DNA of 64,000 nucleotides from Streptomyces luteolifulvus (GCF_008806595.1 NZ_VZRB01000012.1:62001-126000), one strand, 5' to 3'. Positions 1 through 9,269 are shown, numbered from the stretch's first letter. Notes: generated by a model from the sequence alone, not told the origin. A program made the numbers and translations.

Positions 1-110
1 CGCGGAGCCGGTGGCCACATTCAGTACACGGGTGGTGAAGGCATCTGGCATACCCCCATCGTGGCTCACCCGGCGGGAAGATCCATGACATCGGCGCCGT
101 TGGTAGAAAC

Positions 111-1196
111 GTGAACAACACACGCGAGGTCGAGGTCGTCGTCACAGGCGCCGGACAGGCGGGACTGTCCAGCGCCTATCACCTGCGGCGCACCGGTTTC
201 GAGCCGGAGCGCGACTTCGTCGTGCTCGACCACTCCCCCGGCCCGGGCGGCGCCTGGCAGTTCCGGTGGCCGTCACTGACGTACGGCAAGGTCCACGGGA
301 TGCACTCGCTGCCCGGCATGGAGCTCACGGACGCCGACCCCGCGCGCCCGTCCGCCGAGGTGATCGCCGGGTACTTCGACACCTACGAGCGCACCTTCGG
401 CCTGCGGGTGCGCCGGCCGGTCGACGTTCGGGCGGTGCGCGAGGGCGCCGGGGGGAGGCTGCTCGTCGAGACCTCCGCCGGGACCTGGTCGGCTCGGGCG
501 CTGATCAATGCGACCGGCACCTGGGACCGGCCCTTCTGGCCGCGTTACCGCGGCCAGGAGACCTTCCGCGGACGCCAGTTGCACACCGCGCAGTACCCCG
601 GGCCCGAGGAGTTCGCCGGGCAGCGGGTGGTCGTCGTCGGCGCAGGAGCGTCCGGCACCCAGCATCTGCTGGAGATCGCGCCGTACGCGGCCGCCACCAC
701 CTGGGTCACCCGGCGGCCGCCCGTCTTCCGCGAGGGCCCCTTCGGCGAGGAGGCGGGCCGGGCCGCGGTCGCCCTGGTCGAGGAGCGGGTGCGGCAGGGT
801 CTGCCGCCGAAGAGCGTGGTCTCGGTGACGGGACTGCCCCTCAACGACGCCGTCCGGCAGGGGCTGACGGACGGAGTCCTCGACCGGCTGCCGATGTTCG
901 ACCGGATCACGCCTGCCGGAGTGGAGTGGCAGGACGTGCGGCACGTGGACGCCGACGTCATCCTGTGGGCCACCGGATTCCGTGCGGCGATCGACCATCT
1001 GGCGCCGCTGCGGCTGCGCGAGCCGGGCGGGGGGATCCGCGTCGAGGGCACTCGCGCGGTCGCCGATCCGCGGGTCCACCTGATCGGCTACGGTCCGTCG
1101 GCGAGCACCATCGGCGCCAACCGGGCGGGACGTGCGGCCGTACGGGACATCAGGCGGCTGCCGGCCTCCACCGAGGAGGAGCCGGCCGCCGCGTGA
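111..1196 (+). CDS. Flavin-containing monooxygenase-like FAD/NAD(P)-binding oxidoreductase
   Basis: A 361-residue protein with a GTG start. The N-terminal FAD-binding Rossmann motif GAGQAGLSSAYHL is near residue 13, and a second nucleotide-binding motif VVVVGAGASGTQ is near residue 170. Just before the second motif lies FRGRQLHTAQY, which fits the FxGxxxHxxxY fingerprint of flavin-containing monooxygenases. The C-terminal ILWATGF motif is also typical. The family uses NADPH and O2 to oxygenate N, S or carbonyl groups; the substrate cannot be read from the sequence. It converges on the mltG-like gene, with a hairpin overlapping both stop codons. Cytosolic; family assignment is firm, substrate unknown. 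Confidence 0.85.
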   Translation: MNNTREVEVVVTGAGQAGLSSAYHLRRTGFEPERDFVVLDHSPGPGGAWQFRWPSLTYGKVHGMHSLPGMELTDADPARPSAEVIAGYFDTYERTFGLRVRRPVDVRAVREGAGGRLLVETSAGTWSARALINATGTWDRPFWPRYRGQETFRGRQLHTAQYPGPEEFAGQRVVVVGAGASGTQHLLEIAPYAAATTWVTRRPPVFREGPFGEEAGRAAVALVEERVRQGLPPKSVVSVTGLPLNDAVRQGLTDGVLDRLPMFDRITPAGVEWQDVRHVDADVILWATGFRAAIDHLAPLRLREPGGGIRVEGTRAVADPRVHLIGYGPSASTIGANRAGRAAVRDIRRLPASTEEEPAAA

Positions 1197-1221
1197 CGGC
1201 CCGCTCGGTCAACGGGCCGTC
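1195..1221. terminator. Bidirectional hairpin between convergent genes
   Basis: Perfect 9-bp arms, gacggcccg at 1195-1203 and cgggccgtc at 1213-1221, enclose a 9-nt loop. The hairpin covers the stop region of both the monooxygenase (+) and the MltG-like gene (-). There is no U-tract, as is usual for actinobacterial terminators. Terminator role is inferred from position and symmetry. Confidence 0.55.
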
Positions 1222-2048
1222 TGTGCGCTCTTCCGGGCGGCGTTGAACTCCGCGACGTTGCGCTGGTGCTGCTGATAGCTGGCCGTGAACCGGGTGTCGC
1301 CCGGCTTGACCGTGACGAAGTACAGCCACTCGCCCGGAGCCGGGTTGGCGGCGGCGCGCAGCGCGTCCTCGCCCGGGTTGCCGATCGGTGTGGGCGGCAG
1401 GCCCATGCGCTGGTAGGAGTTGTAGGGGCTGTCGATCCGTGTGTCGTTCGCGGTCGTCTTCAACGTGGCGCGGTTCAGCGCGTAGTTGATGGTGGAGTCC
1501 ATCTGGAGCGGCATGCCGCGCTCCAGCCGGTTGAAGACGACCCGGGCCACCTTGGCCATGTCGGCCTTGGTGGCGGCCTCGGCCTGCACAATGCTGGCGA
1601 TCGTGACCGCCTGGTAGACGTTCATCGCGTTGCGCTGTGCGCCGGCCGCGACCGGAGCACCGTTGAACTTCTTGTTCGCGGTGTCGACCATGTACGACAG
1701 CAGGGACTCGGGGGTCGCCTTGGCGGTCAGCGGATACGTCGCCGGGAAGAGGTAGCCCTCCGGGTTGCCCTCGGCGTCGTTCGGCAGCTTCAGGTGGGCC
1801 TTCGCGAGGGACTTCTTGGTGGTGCCGTCGGGCAGGGCGAGCGCCTTGTCGACGGCCTCGTAGACCTGACCCGCGCGCCAGCCCTCCGGGATCACCAGGG
1901 TCGTGGGCCTGGCGTCCTCGTCGCCGTCCAGGCTCAGCAGCGCCACCGCCACGGCGGTGGCGGCCACGACGGCTCCGGTCGCGATGAGGGCGATACGGCC
2001 CCGGCGCGTCAGTCGAATCGTGCTCCGTGGCGGAGTGTTCATCTGCAT
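1209..2048 (-). CDS. mltG: Endolytic murein transglycosylase MltG/YceG-like
   Basis: About 279 residues from the ATG at 2048; a second ATG six bases downstream is equally possible. A short cytoplasmic N-terminus is followed by one membrane segment (IALIATGAVVAATAVAVALL). The YceG domain then carries the ASIVQAEA motif with the presumed catalytic Glu, followed by VFNRLERGMPLQMDSTINYAL and the PYNSY..GLPPTPIGNPG segment typical of the family. MltG cleaves nascent glycan strands at the outer membrane face. It lies 43 bp downstream of the ABC exporter and may be cotranscribed. It is not in the usual aroE/ruvX context, so it may be a paralogue. Confidence 0.88.
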   Translation of the reverse strand: MQMNTPPRSTIRLTRRGRIALIATGAVVAATAVAVALLSLDGDEDARPTTLVIPEGWRAGQVYEAVDKALALPDGTTKKSLAKAHLKLPNDAEGNPEGYLFPATYPLTAKATPESLLSYMVDTANKKFNGAPVAAGAQRNAMNVYQAVTIASIVQAEAATKADMAKVARVVFNRLERGMPLQMDSTINYALNRATLKTTANDTRIDSPYNSYQRMGLPPTPIGNPGEDALRAAANPAPGEWLYFVTVKPGDTRFTASYQQHQRNVAEFNAARKSAQTAR

Positions 2049-2091
2049 GCGGGCACGGTAACCCGCCAAAGCTCACAAACTTGGCATATCG

Positions 2092-3894
2092 TCAGCTTGT
2101 CGGCTCCAGTCGGGCGTCCCGGTGGACCAGCGCCGCATACCGCCCGTCGAGTTCCATCAGTTCCTCGTGGGCACCCCGTTCGACCGCGCGCCCGGAGTCC
2201 AGGACCACGATCTGGTCGGCACCGCGGACGGTGGACAGGCGGTGCGCGATGGTGAGCGTGGTGCGGTTGGCGGACAGAGCGTCGATGGCCTCCTGGACGG
2301 CGGCCTCGGTCCTGGTGTCCAGGGCGCTGGTCGCCTCGTCGAGGATGAGGACCGGCGGGTCGCGCAGGATGGTGCGCGCGATGGCCAGGCGCTGTTTCTC
2401 ACCGCCGGAGAACCGGTGGCCGCGCTCGCCGACGACCGTGTCGTAGCCGTCCGGCAGGGACGCGATGTGGTCGTGGATCTGGGCGGCCTCCGCCGCCGCC
2501 CGCAGCTCTTCGTCGGTGGCGTCCGGCTTGGCGAAGCGCAGGTTCTCGGCGACCGAGGCGTGGAAGAGGTACGTCTCCTGCGAGACGACGCCCACCCCGC
2601 GGGCCAGCGTGTCGAAGTCGAGGTCGCGGACGTCGACGCCGTCGAGGGTGACGCGGCCGCCCGTCACGTCGTACAGCCGCGGCACCAGATAGCCGAGGGT
2701 CGACTTGCCGGCGCCGGTCGGGCCGACGACCGCGAGGCTGCCGCCGGCCGGGACGGTGAGGTCGATGCCGTCCAGGACCGGACCGCTCTTGCCGTCGTAG
2801 CGGAACTCGACGCCCTCGAAGCGGACCTCGCCCTTGATCCGGTCGAGGCGGACGGGCTGGGCGCGCTCGGTGATGTCGACGGGCAGGTCGAGGTATTCGA
2901 AGATGCGCTGGAAGAGCGCGAGCGAGGTCTGGATCTGGACACCGGTCGACATCAGGCTGACGGCCGGGCGGAACAGGCCCTGCTGGAGCGAGACGAAGGC
3001 GACGATGGTGCCGAGGGACACGTCCGGGCCGCCCATCTGGAGCGCGAGGCCCGCGGTCCAGTAGATGACGGCCGGCATGGCGGCCATGACGATCGTGATC
3101 ACGGCCATGCGCCAGCGTCCGGCCATGTTCGACCGCACCTCGAGGTCGACCAGTTGCTCGGACTCCTCGGAGAAGGACCGAGTGAGCGAGTCGGAACGGC
3201 CCATCGTGCGGCCGAGCAGAATGCCGCTGACGGAGAGCGACTCGGTGACGGTGGCCGCCATCGCGGCCATCTGCTTCTGACGCTGGGTGGTGATCTTCTT
3301 GCGTTCGTTGCCGACGCGGCGGCTGATCCACACGAAGACCGGCAGCAGAAGCAGCGAGACGACGGTCAGACGCCAGTCGAGGGCGATCATCGCGACGATG
3401 GTGGCCACCACACTGGTGAGGTTGGAGACCAGGGAGGTTGCCGTGGAGGTGACCGTGGCCTGCATGCCGCCGATGTCGTTGGCGATGCGGGACTGCACCT
3501 CGCCCGTGCGGGTGCGGGTGAAGAAGGCGAGCGACATGCGCTGCAGCCGGCCGTAGACGGCGGTGCGCAGATCGTGCATCACGCGCTGGCCGACCGTCGT
3601 GGAGATCAGGGTCTGCAGGACGCCGAAGACGCTGGTGAGGACGGCGCTGAGGATCATGCCGAGCGCGAGCAGGCTGAGCAGCCCGGTGCGGCCCTCGGGA
3701 ATCGCGACGTCGAGGGTCTCCTTCAGCATGAACGGGGTGGCGACCGAGACCAGCGACGCGGCGCCGACCAGCAGGCCGACGACCGCGAGGCGTCCGCGAT
3801 AGGGGCGGAAGAGGGTGAGGATCCGCCGCACCTGCCGGGGCTGTTCACCGGAGTCGGCGGGCGGTGTCCAGGCGGGTTCGTGATCGGGATGCAT
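2092..3894 (-). CDS. ABC transporter, fused permease and ATP-binding domains (multidrug exporter type)
   Basis: A 600-residue half-transporter. Six membrane helices fill roughly residues 40-320, and the nucleotide-binding domain follows. It has Walker A GPTGAGKST, the signature FSGGEKQRLAIARTIL, Walker B VLILDEATSALD and the H-loop IAHRLST, all intact, so it is probably a functional homodimer. The ATG at 3894 is preferred over one 16 codons upstream because GAAGGAG sits three bases before it. It is divergent from a marR gene across a nested palindrome, so repression by that regulator is likely. The substrate is unknown; drugs or lipids are typical. Confidence 0.92.
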   Translation of the reverse strand: MHPDHEPAWTPPADSGEQPRQVRRILTLFRPYRGRLAVVGLLVGAASLVSVATPFMLKETLDVAIPEGRTGLLSLLALGMILSAVLTSVFGVLQTLISTTVGQRVMHDLRTAVYGRLQRMSLAFFTRTRTGEVQSRIANDIGGMQATVTSTATSLVSNLTSVVATIVAMIALDWRLTVVSLLLLPVFVWISRRVGNERKKITTQRQKQMAAMAATVTESLSVSGILLGRTMGRSDSLTRSFSEESEQLVDLEVRSNMAGRWRMAVITIVMAAMPAVIYWTAGLALQMGGPDVSLGTIVAFVSLQQGLFRPAVSLMSTGVQIQTSLALFQRIFEYLDLPVDITERAQPVRLDRIKGEVRFEGVEFRYDGKSGPVLDGIDLTVPAGGSLAVVGPTGAGKSTLGYLVPRLYDVTGGRVTLDGVDVRDLDFDTLARGVGVVSQETYLFHASVAENLRFAKPDATDEELRAAAEAAQIHDHIASLPDGYDTVVGERGHRFSGGEKQRLAIARTILRDPPVLILDEATSALDTRTEAAVQEAIDALSANRTTLTIAHRLSTVRGADQIVVLDSGRAVERGAHEELMELDGRYAALVHRDARLEPTS

Positions 3895-3927
3895 GGGCTC
3901 CTTCGGAGGGTGAAGCGGCAACGCTTC

Positions 3928-3973
3928 AGGACCATAGCTCATTGTTACCTATACTCACAATGAACTTGGTCCT
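3928..3973. promoter_or_regulatory. Nested palindrome, candidate MarR operator in the divergent promoter
   Basis: Two inverted repeats share almost the same centre. The inner arms are tcattgt (3939-3945) and acaatga (3957-3963); the outer arms are aggacca (3928-3934) and tggtcct (3967-3973). The element sits between the divergent exporter and marR starts, the usual place for MarR autoregulation. TATTGT at 3975-3980 could be a -10 giving a near-leaderless marR mRNA. The operator role is inferred. Confidence 0.6.
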
Positions 3974-3987
3974 GATATTGTTCCCCC

Positions 3988-4443
3988 ATGACCACCCCCG
4001 ATCCCGACGGCCTGCTCGCCGAGCAACTGCTGCGCCTCACCCGCCGGGTCCACCGCATCCAGAAGCGCCACCTGGAGCAGTGCGGGCTGGGCGTCACACC
4101 GGCCCAGGCCCGGCTGCTGCGCACGCTGGCGCACTACGGCTCGCCGCCCCGCATGGCCGACCTCGCCGAGCGCCTGGAGGTGGTGCCACGAGCCGTGACG
4201 ACGCTCGTCGACGGACTGGAGACGAACGGCAAGGTACGCCGGGTCCCGGATCCGGCCAATCGCCGGGTGATCCGTATCGAGCTCACCGACGACGGGCTGG
4301 GGGCCCTGCGGGAGCTGCGCGGCGCTCGGGTGTCGGCCGCGCGCGAGATCCTCGCCCCGCTGTCGGACGAGCAGCGCGACGTGCTCGGCGGGCTGCTGAA
4401 CACACTGGTCGACGGGATGCCGGACCAGGGGCGCGGCTGCTGA
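3988..4443 (+). CDS. MarR-family transcriptional regulator
   Basis: A 151-residue winged-helix repressor. The segment VTPAQARLLRTLAHYGSPPRMADLAERLEV and the following recognition helix and wing (TTLVDGLETNGKVRRVPDPANRRVIRIELT) match the MarR fold, with the dimerisation helices at both ends. No ribosome-binding site precedes the ATG, and a possible -10 lies only about ten bases upstream, which suggests a leaderless transcript. It probably controls itself and the divergent ABC exporter through the palindrome between them. The inducing ligand is unknown. Confidence 0.92.
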   Translation: MTTPDPDGLLAEQLLRLTRRVHRIQKRHLEQCGLGVTPAQARLLRTLAHYGSPPRMADLAERLEVVPRAVTTLVDGLETNGKVRRVPDPANRRVIRIELTDDGLGALRELRGARVSAAREILAPLSDEQRDVLGGLLNTLVDGMPDQGRGC

Positions 4444-4464
4444 GCGATCCCGCGCGCACCGCCC

Positions 4465-4705
4465 GTTGGACCAACCGCCGGTCCACACGTGCGGGAACGG
4501 GGCGGCGATTCCCGCGAGTTGTCCGTCGACCTTGATCTGCACCTCACGGTAGGGACCGCCCCGGGCCCGGCAGGAGCCGGTCGAACTGGCGGCCCTCGAC
4601 CTTGCCGTCCAGACGCAGCACGACCTTGCTCCAGCGGTCCCCGCAGCCGACCGGCGGGGTGTACGTGCCCTTGTACGGGGTGAAGTCGCGGAACTGCACC
4701 TGGCC
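4465..4705 (-). pseudogene. Remnant of a secreted PNGase-like (peptide N-glycosidase) gene
   Basis: Two minus-strand fragments in different frames resemble Streptomyces PNGase A-type amidases as I recall them. The first (about 4705-4574) reads GQVQFRDFTPYKGTYTPP followed by DRWSKVVLRLDGKVEGRQFDRL. The second (about 4554-4465) reads PYREVQIKVDGQLAGIAAP followed by FPHVWTGGWSN. In the intact protein these blocks are, from memory, separated by well over a hundred residues, so a large internal deletion has joined them. The signal peptide and C-terminal half are also missing. It cannot be functional. The family call rests on recall of conserved blocks. Confidence 0.5.
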
Positions 4706-4871
4706 ACTCCCCCGGGCGCCGGGCTTCCGGGATGGGACGGATCGCTTCCGAAACTGTGCGATGCCGCCGAAAAACCGCTTGCCCCCGACCACTCTGCGAC
4801 GCGAACCTTTCACGGTTTGTTGCCGCACTGGGCGGTTCCCTCCACCTCCTGACACGAGCCACTGGGACGTC

Positions 4872-6716
4872 ATGAAGATTCAAGACCTTCCGTATCCCGA
4901 TCCGGGTGTGCCGGACGCCCGCTCGGGTCCCCGCTTTCTGTGGTGGCTCGGCCGCAACCAGCTCGGCGGACAGCTCAAGGCGATGGCCTGGGGGCTGCTG
5001 CACTTCGCCTCCGTCTCCTCGCTGCCGTTCTGCGTCGGCCTCGCCGTCCAGGCGGTCGTCGACCGCTCGGGGGCGCGACTCGCGCTGGCGGGCGCCGTGC
5101 TGGCCCTGTGCGGCGTGGGCACGGCACTCGGCGATACGTTCCTGCACCGCGCCGCGGTCACCAACTGGATCACCGCGGCCGCCCGCGTCCAGCAACTGCT
5201 GGCCCGCAAGGCCTCGCTGCTGGGCTCCACGCTGACCCGGCGGGTCGCGGCCGGCGAGGTCGTCTCGGTCTCCACCGGGGACGTCGAGAAGATCGGCTGG
5301 TTCGTGGAGGCCGTCTCCCGGTTCACCGCGGCCGCGGTCACCATCGTGCTCGTCTGCGTCGCCCTCGTCGTCTACCAGCCGGCGCTCGGCGCGGTGGTCG
5401 CCGTGGGCCTGCCCGTCCTGGCCCTCGCGGTGCTGCCGCTGCTGCCCCGGGCCACCCGGCGTGCCGACTTCCAGCGGGAGAAGGCGGGGCATGCCACCGA
5501 GCTGGCCTCGGACACCGTCGCGGGCCTGCGCGTCCTGCGCGGCATAGGCGGCGAGGAGCTCTTCCTCGACCGCTATCGCCGCGCCTCCCAGGAGGTCCGC
5601 CAGGCGGCCGTGCGCAGCGCCCGCATGTGGTCCCTGATCTCCGCGATCCAGGTGCTGCTGCCGGGCCTGCTGCTGATCACGGTCGTCTGGTACGGCGTCC
5701 ACCTGGCCCGCCAGGGCCGCATCGGCGTCGGCGAACTCGTCACGGTCTACAGCTCGGTCATGCTCCTCACCTATCCGCTGCGTCACTTCGAAGAGATCGC
5801 GATGGCCTACTCCTTCTCCCGCCCGTCGGCCAGACGGGCCGCGGGCGTGCTGTCGCTGGAGCGGGTCACGGCGGCCGAGGGGTCGCGCTCGGACGACGTG
5901 CCCACCGGGGACCTGTACGACCCGGCCACCGGTCTGCTGGCGCCCGCCGGCCGGCTCACCGCCGTGGTCTGCGGGGACCCGGACGCGGCGGGCCGGCTCG
6001 CCGAACGGCTCGGCGGGCATCCGCCGGAGCAGGGCACCTCGGTGCTGCTGGGCGGGGTCCCGCTCGACGAACTGCCGCTCGGCAGCGCACGTACGGCCGT
6101 CCTCGTCCAGGACAAGGACCCGGTGCTGCTGTCCGGCACGCTGCGCGAACTGCTCGACGTGCCCGCGTCCGGTGACATCGGCGCCGGGGAGGCGCTCGCG
6201 GCCGCGCAGTGCGAGGACGTCCTGGCGGCGCTCGTCCAGGGGTCGCTCGACGCCGAGGACCCGATGGAGGCACGGATCACCGAGCGCGGCCGTTCCCTGT
6301 CCGGCGGCCAGCGCCAGCGGCTCGCCCTGGCCCGCTCGCTGATCACCGACCCGGAGGTGCTCGTCCTGGACGAACCGACCTCCGCCGTCGACTCGCACAC
6401 GGAGGCCCGGATCGCCCGGGGTGTGCGCGATCTGCGGGCCGGACGCACGACCGTGGTGTTCACCTCCTCGCCCCTGCTGCTGGACCACGCGGACCGGGTC
6501 GTCCTCGTGCACGAGGGGGAGGTCGCCGCGGTCGGCGTGCACCGCGACCTGCTGCACCGGGAGCCCCGGTACCGGGCGGTGGTGACGCGCGAGACGGACG
6601 AAGAGGCCGACCGGCCCGGCGAGGCGACCGCGTTGCACTCGGCGATCAGCGAGCTGAACGAACTGGACGAACTGGAAGAGCTGAAAGAACTGCGAGAGAT
6701 CGAGGAGTCGGCATGA
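4872..6716 (+). CDS. ABC exporter subunit A with degenerate Walker A
   Basis: 614 residues from the ATG at 4872. The N-terminal membrane domain with about six helices covers residues 25-325, followed by an ATP-binding domain. The Walker A region (near residue 360) reads VVCGDPDAAGRLA and lacks the GKS/T lysine. The signature LSGGQRQRLALARSL (near 475) and Walker B VLVLDEPTSAVD are intact. The C-terminus is a Leu/Glu-rich helix (LNELDELEELKELREIEES), possibly a coiled coil. It overlaps the next gene by ATGA, and the two should form a heterodimer. The substrate is unknown; a peptide, drug or siderophore is typical. Confidence 0.9.
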   Translation: MKIQDLPYPDPGVPDARSGPRFLWWLGRNQLGGQLKAMAWGLLHFASVSSLPFCVGLAVQAVVDRSGARLALAGAVLALCGVGTALGDTFLHRAAVTNWITAAARVQQLLARKASLLGSTLTRRVAAGEVVSVSTGDVEKIGWFVEAVSRFTAAAVTIVLVCVALVVYQPALGAVVAVGLPVLALAVLPLLPRATRRADFQREKAGHATELASDTVAGLRVLRGIGGEELFLDRYRRASQEVRQAAVRSARMWSLISAIQVLLPGLLLITVVWYGVHLARQGRIGVGELVTVYSSVMLLTYPLRHFEEIAMAYSFSRPSARRAAGVLSLERVTAAEGSRSDDVPTGDLYDPATGLLAPAGRLTAVVCGDPDAAGRLAERLGGHPPEQGTSVLLGGVPLDELPLGSARTAVLVQDKDPVLLSGTLRELLDVPASGDIGAGEALAAAQCEDVLAALVQGSLDAEDPMEARITERGRSLSGGQRQRLALARSLITDPEVLVLDEPTSAVDSHTEARIARGVRDLRAGRTTVVFTSSPLLLDHADRVVLVHEGEVAAVGVHRDLLHREPRYRAVVTRETDEEADRPGEATALHSAISELNELDELEELKELREIEESA

Positions 6717-8530
6717 TCGGCGTGGCGCCACCGGCGTACGACCCGGCGGCACCGACGACGGCGAGCACCCTGCCCGTCGGCGCCCCCGCGACCGTACGCG
6801 CCTATGTCGCGGAACTGTTCCGCCGGCACCGGCGCGCCTTCCTGCTGCTGATCGCCGTCAACACGGTCGCCGTGGTCGCCTCGATGACCGGCCCGTATCT
6901 GCTGGGCGGACTCGTGGAGCGTGTGTCGGACGAAGCGCGGGAACTCCATCTGGGGCTCACCGCCTCCCTGTTCGTCCTCGCACTGGCCGTCCAGGCCGTG
7001 TTCGTACGGGAGGTGCGGCTGCGCGGGGCGATACTCGGCGAGCGGATGCTGGCCGACCTGCGCGAGGACTTCCTCGTACGGTCGGTCGGGCTGCCGCCCG
7101 GCGTCCTCGAACGGGCCGGCACGGGCGACCTCCTGTCCCGGATCACCACGGACATCGACCGGCTCGCCAACGCGATGCGCGAGGCCGTGCCCCAGCTCGC
7201 GATCGGCGTCGTGTGGGCGGCACTGCTCCTCGGCGGGCTGATCGTCACCGCACCGCCGCTGGCCGCCGCGGTGCTGCTCGCCCTGCCGCTGCTGGTGGCC
7301 GGCTGCCGCTGGTACTTCCGCCGGGCGCCCTCCGCCTACCGTTCGGAGGCCGCGGGGTACGCCGCCGTGGCCGCGGCGCTCGCCGAGACCGTGGACGCCG
7401 GGCGCACCGTGGAGGCGCACCGGCTCGGCGGCCGCCGCACCGCGCTGTCGGACCGGCGCGTCACGGAGTGGACGGCCTGGGAACGCTACACGCTGTGGCT
7501 GCGCTCGGTGCTCTTCCCGGTCATCAACGTCACGCATGTGACGGTCCTCGGCTCGGTCCTCATGGTCGGCGGTGTGTTCGTCCTGCACGACCGGCTCGGG
7601 GTCGGGCAGCTGACGACGGGCGCGCTGATCGCTCAGATGCTCGTCGATCCGGTCGGCCTGATCCTGCGCTGGTACGACGAGCTCCAGGTGGCCCAGGTGT
7701 CGCTGGCCCGGCTGGTCGGTGTCCGGGACATCGAGCCCGAAGCCGGGGAGGCGGCCCTGGCCCCCGAGGGGCGCGATGTGCAGGCGGACCGGGTGCACTT
7801 CGGTTACCGCGAGGGCGTCGACGTGCTGCGCAAGGTGTCCCTGGAGGTCGCGCCCGGCACCCGGCTGGCGCTGGTCGGCCCCTCGGGCGCGGGCAAGTCC
7901 ACGCTCGGCAGACTGCTCGCCGGCATCTACGCGCCCCGCGACGGCCGGATCACCCTCGGCGGTGCCGAACTGTCCCGGATGCCGGCGGAACGGGTCCGCG
8001 CACATGTGGCCCTGGTCAACCAGGAGCACCATGTCTTCGTCGGCTCGCTGCGCGACAACCTCCTGCTCGCGCTCCCGCACTCCCGGCTCCCCCTGGACGG
8101 GGCGACGCGCGCCGACGCCGCCGACGCCGAGCTGTGGGCGGCGCTCGCCGCCGTGGACGCGGACGGCTGGGCCCGTGCCCTCGCCGACGGACTCGACACC
8201 GAGGTCGGCTCCGGCGGGCTGGCGCTCACTCCGGCCCAGGCCCAGCAGATCGCGCTGGCCCGGCTGGTGCTGGCCGACCCGCACACCCTGGTCCTGGACG
8301 AGGCGACCTCCCTGCTCGACCCTCGGGCGGCACGCCACCTGGAGCGGTCCCTGTCCCGGGTCCTCGACGGCCGTACGGTGGTCGCGATCGCTCACCGTCT
8401 GCACACGGCGCATGACGCGGACGTCATCGCCGTCGTCGAGAACGGCCGGATCAGCGAGCTCGGCAGCCATGACGACCTGGTGTCCGCGAACGGCGCCTAC
8501 GCGGCGCTGTGGCGGTCGTGGCACGGCTGA
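6713..8530 (+). CDS. ABC exporter subunit B with degenerate signature motif
   Basis: 605 residues, starting at an ATG that overlaps the TGA of the preceding subunit. About six membrane helices span residues 35-320. The ATP-binding domain has an intact Walker A GPSGAGKST (near 390) and Walker B TLVLDEATSLLD with H-loop IAHRLHT. The signature (near 502) reads LTPAQAQQIALAR instead of LSGGQ. These defects complement those of the partner: one composite ATP site is intact and the other is degenerate on both faces. Expressed as one operon with subunit A; no regulator lies immediately beside it. Confidence 0.9.
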   Translation: MIGVAPPAYDPAAPTTASTLPVGAPATVRAYVAELFRRHRRAFLLLIAVNTVAVVASMTGPYLLGGLVERVSDEARELHLGLTASLFVLALAVQAVFVREVRLRGAILGERMLADLREDFLVRSVGLPPGVLERAGTGDLLSRITTDIDRLANAMREAVPQLAIGVVWAALLLGGLIVTAPPLAAAVLLALPLLVAGCRWYFRRAPSAYRSEAAGYAAVAAALAETVDAGRTVEAHRLGGRRTALSDRRVTEWTAWERYTLWLRSVLFPVINVTHVTVLGSVLMVGGVFVLHDRLGVGQLTTGALIAQMLVDPVGLILRWYDELQVAQVSLARLVGVRDIEPEAGEAALAPEGRDVQADRVHFGYREGVDVLRKVSLEVAPGTRLALVGPSGAGKSTLGRLLAGIYAPRDGRITLGGAELSRMPAERVRAHVALVNQEHHVFVGSLRDNLLLALPHSRLPLDGATRADAADAELWAALAAVDADGWARALADGLDTEVGSGGLALTPAQAQQIALARLVLADPHTLVLDEATSLLDPRAARHLERSLSRVLDGRTVVAIAHRLHTAHDADVIAVVENGRISELGSHDDLVSANGAYAALWRSWHG

Positions 8531-8798
8531 CCAGGCAATGTCCCGGTGATGGGGAGCCGGGGCGGGCCCGGGCGGCCGGTCGCGGTGCGCCCGGTACGGA
8601 GCCGGGCCGGCGGCACATCCTCCTCGGCCCGGCCCGTGCCGTTGCGCAGGGCCGAAGGGGGGTGGAAGGCTGGATAACGGCACCGGCTCGGGGAGTGCTC
8701 GCGGACCATGCGGTCCGACAGCGGGTGCAGCTCGTGCCCCCAAGGCCCGCGGCGCCCCGCGGGGCGAACGGGCCCGTCCCCACCACCTGGAGGTACCC

Positions 8799-9269
8799 GT
8801 GAACAGCGAGGAAGGATGGGGTGACGACGTCTACCAGCCCGACGGCTCCGAGATACAGGACGACGCGGGACTGCTCGACGCGGAGGACACCCTCGTCAAC
8901 GACGGTGTCGCCGATCCCCTCGACCGTGGCTGGTCCCCTCCGGACAGGCCATGGGCGGTGGAGCGCGCCGACGTGACGGCGGCGGAGCGCCGGCACGGCG
9001 AGACGCTGGACCAGCGCCTCGCCGAGGAACTGCCGGACCTCGTCGCACCCGACGGTGACGGCATCGGCGACTGTGACGGCACCGACGGGGAACTTCTGGA
9101 CAACGAGGTCGGCTCGGCCCGCTCCGGCCGTCTCGTGGCCCCCGACGAAGGGGCCCACGAGGACGACGAGAGCGCCCTGATCGCCACGGACGTGGGCATC
9201 GACGGAGCCGCGGCCTCGGCCGAGGAGGCCGCCATGCACATCGTCGACGAGGACGCCCTGTCCGGCTGA
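8799..9269 (+). CDS. DUF5709-like acidic hypothetical protein
   Basis: A 156-residue, strongly acidic soluble protein with a GTG start preceded by TGGAGG. The N-terminus (WGDDVYQPDGSEIQDDAGLLDAEDTL) and the central GWSPPDRPW segment match the DUF5709 proteins common in Streptomyces. No enzyme motif, membrane segment or signal peptide is visible. The 268 bp upstream hold no recognisable gene. Function is unknown. Confidence 0.75.
   Translation: MNSEEGWGDDVYQPDGSEIQDDAGLLDAEDTLVNDGVADPLDRGWSPPDRPWAVERADVTAAERRHGETLDQRLAEELPDLVAPDGDGIGDCDGTDGELLDNEVGSARSGRLVAPDEGAHEDDESALIATDVGIDGAAASAEEAAMHIVDEDALSG

Noticed and set aside
10..110. Possible end of an upstream gene at the left edge
   Set aside because: No frame with convincing coding character could be followed to the window edge.
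545..1051. Long open frames antisense to the monooxygenase
   Set aside because: Shadow frames of high-GC DNA: Arg/Pro/Ala-rich, no motifs, no RBS.
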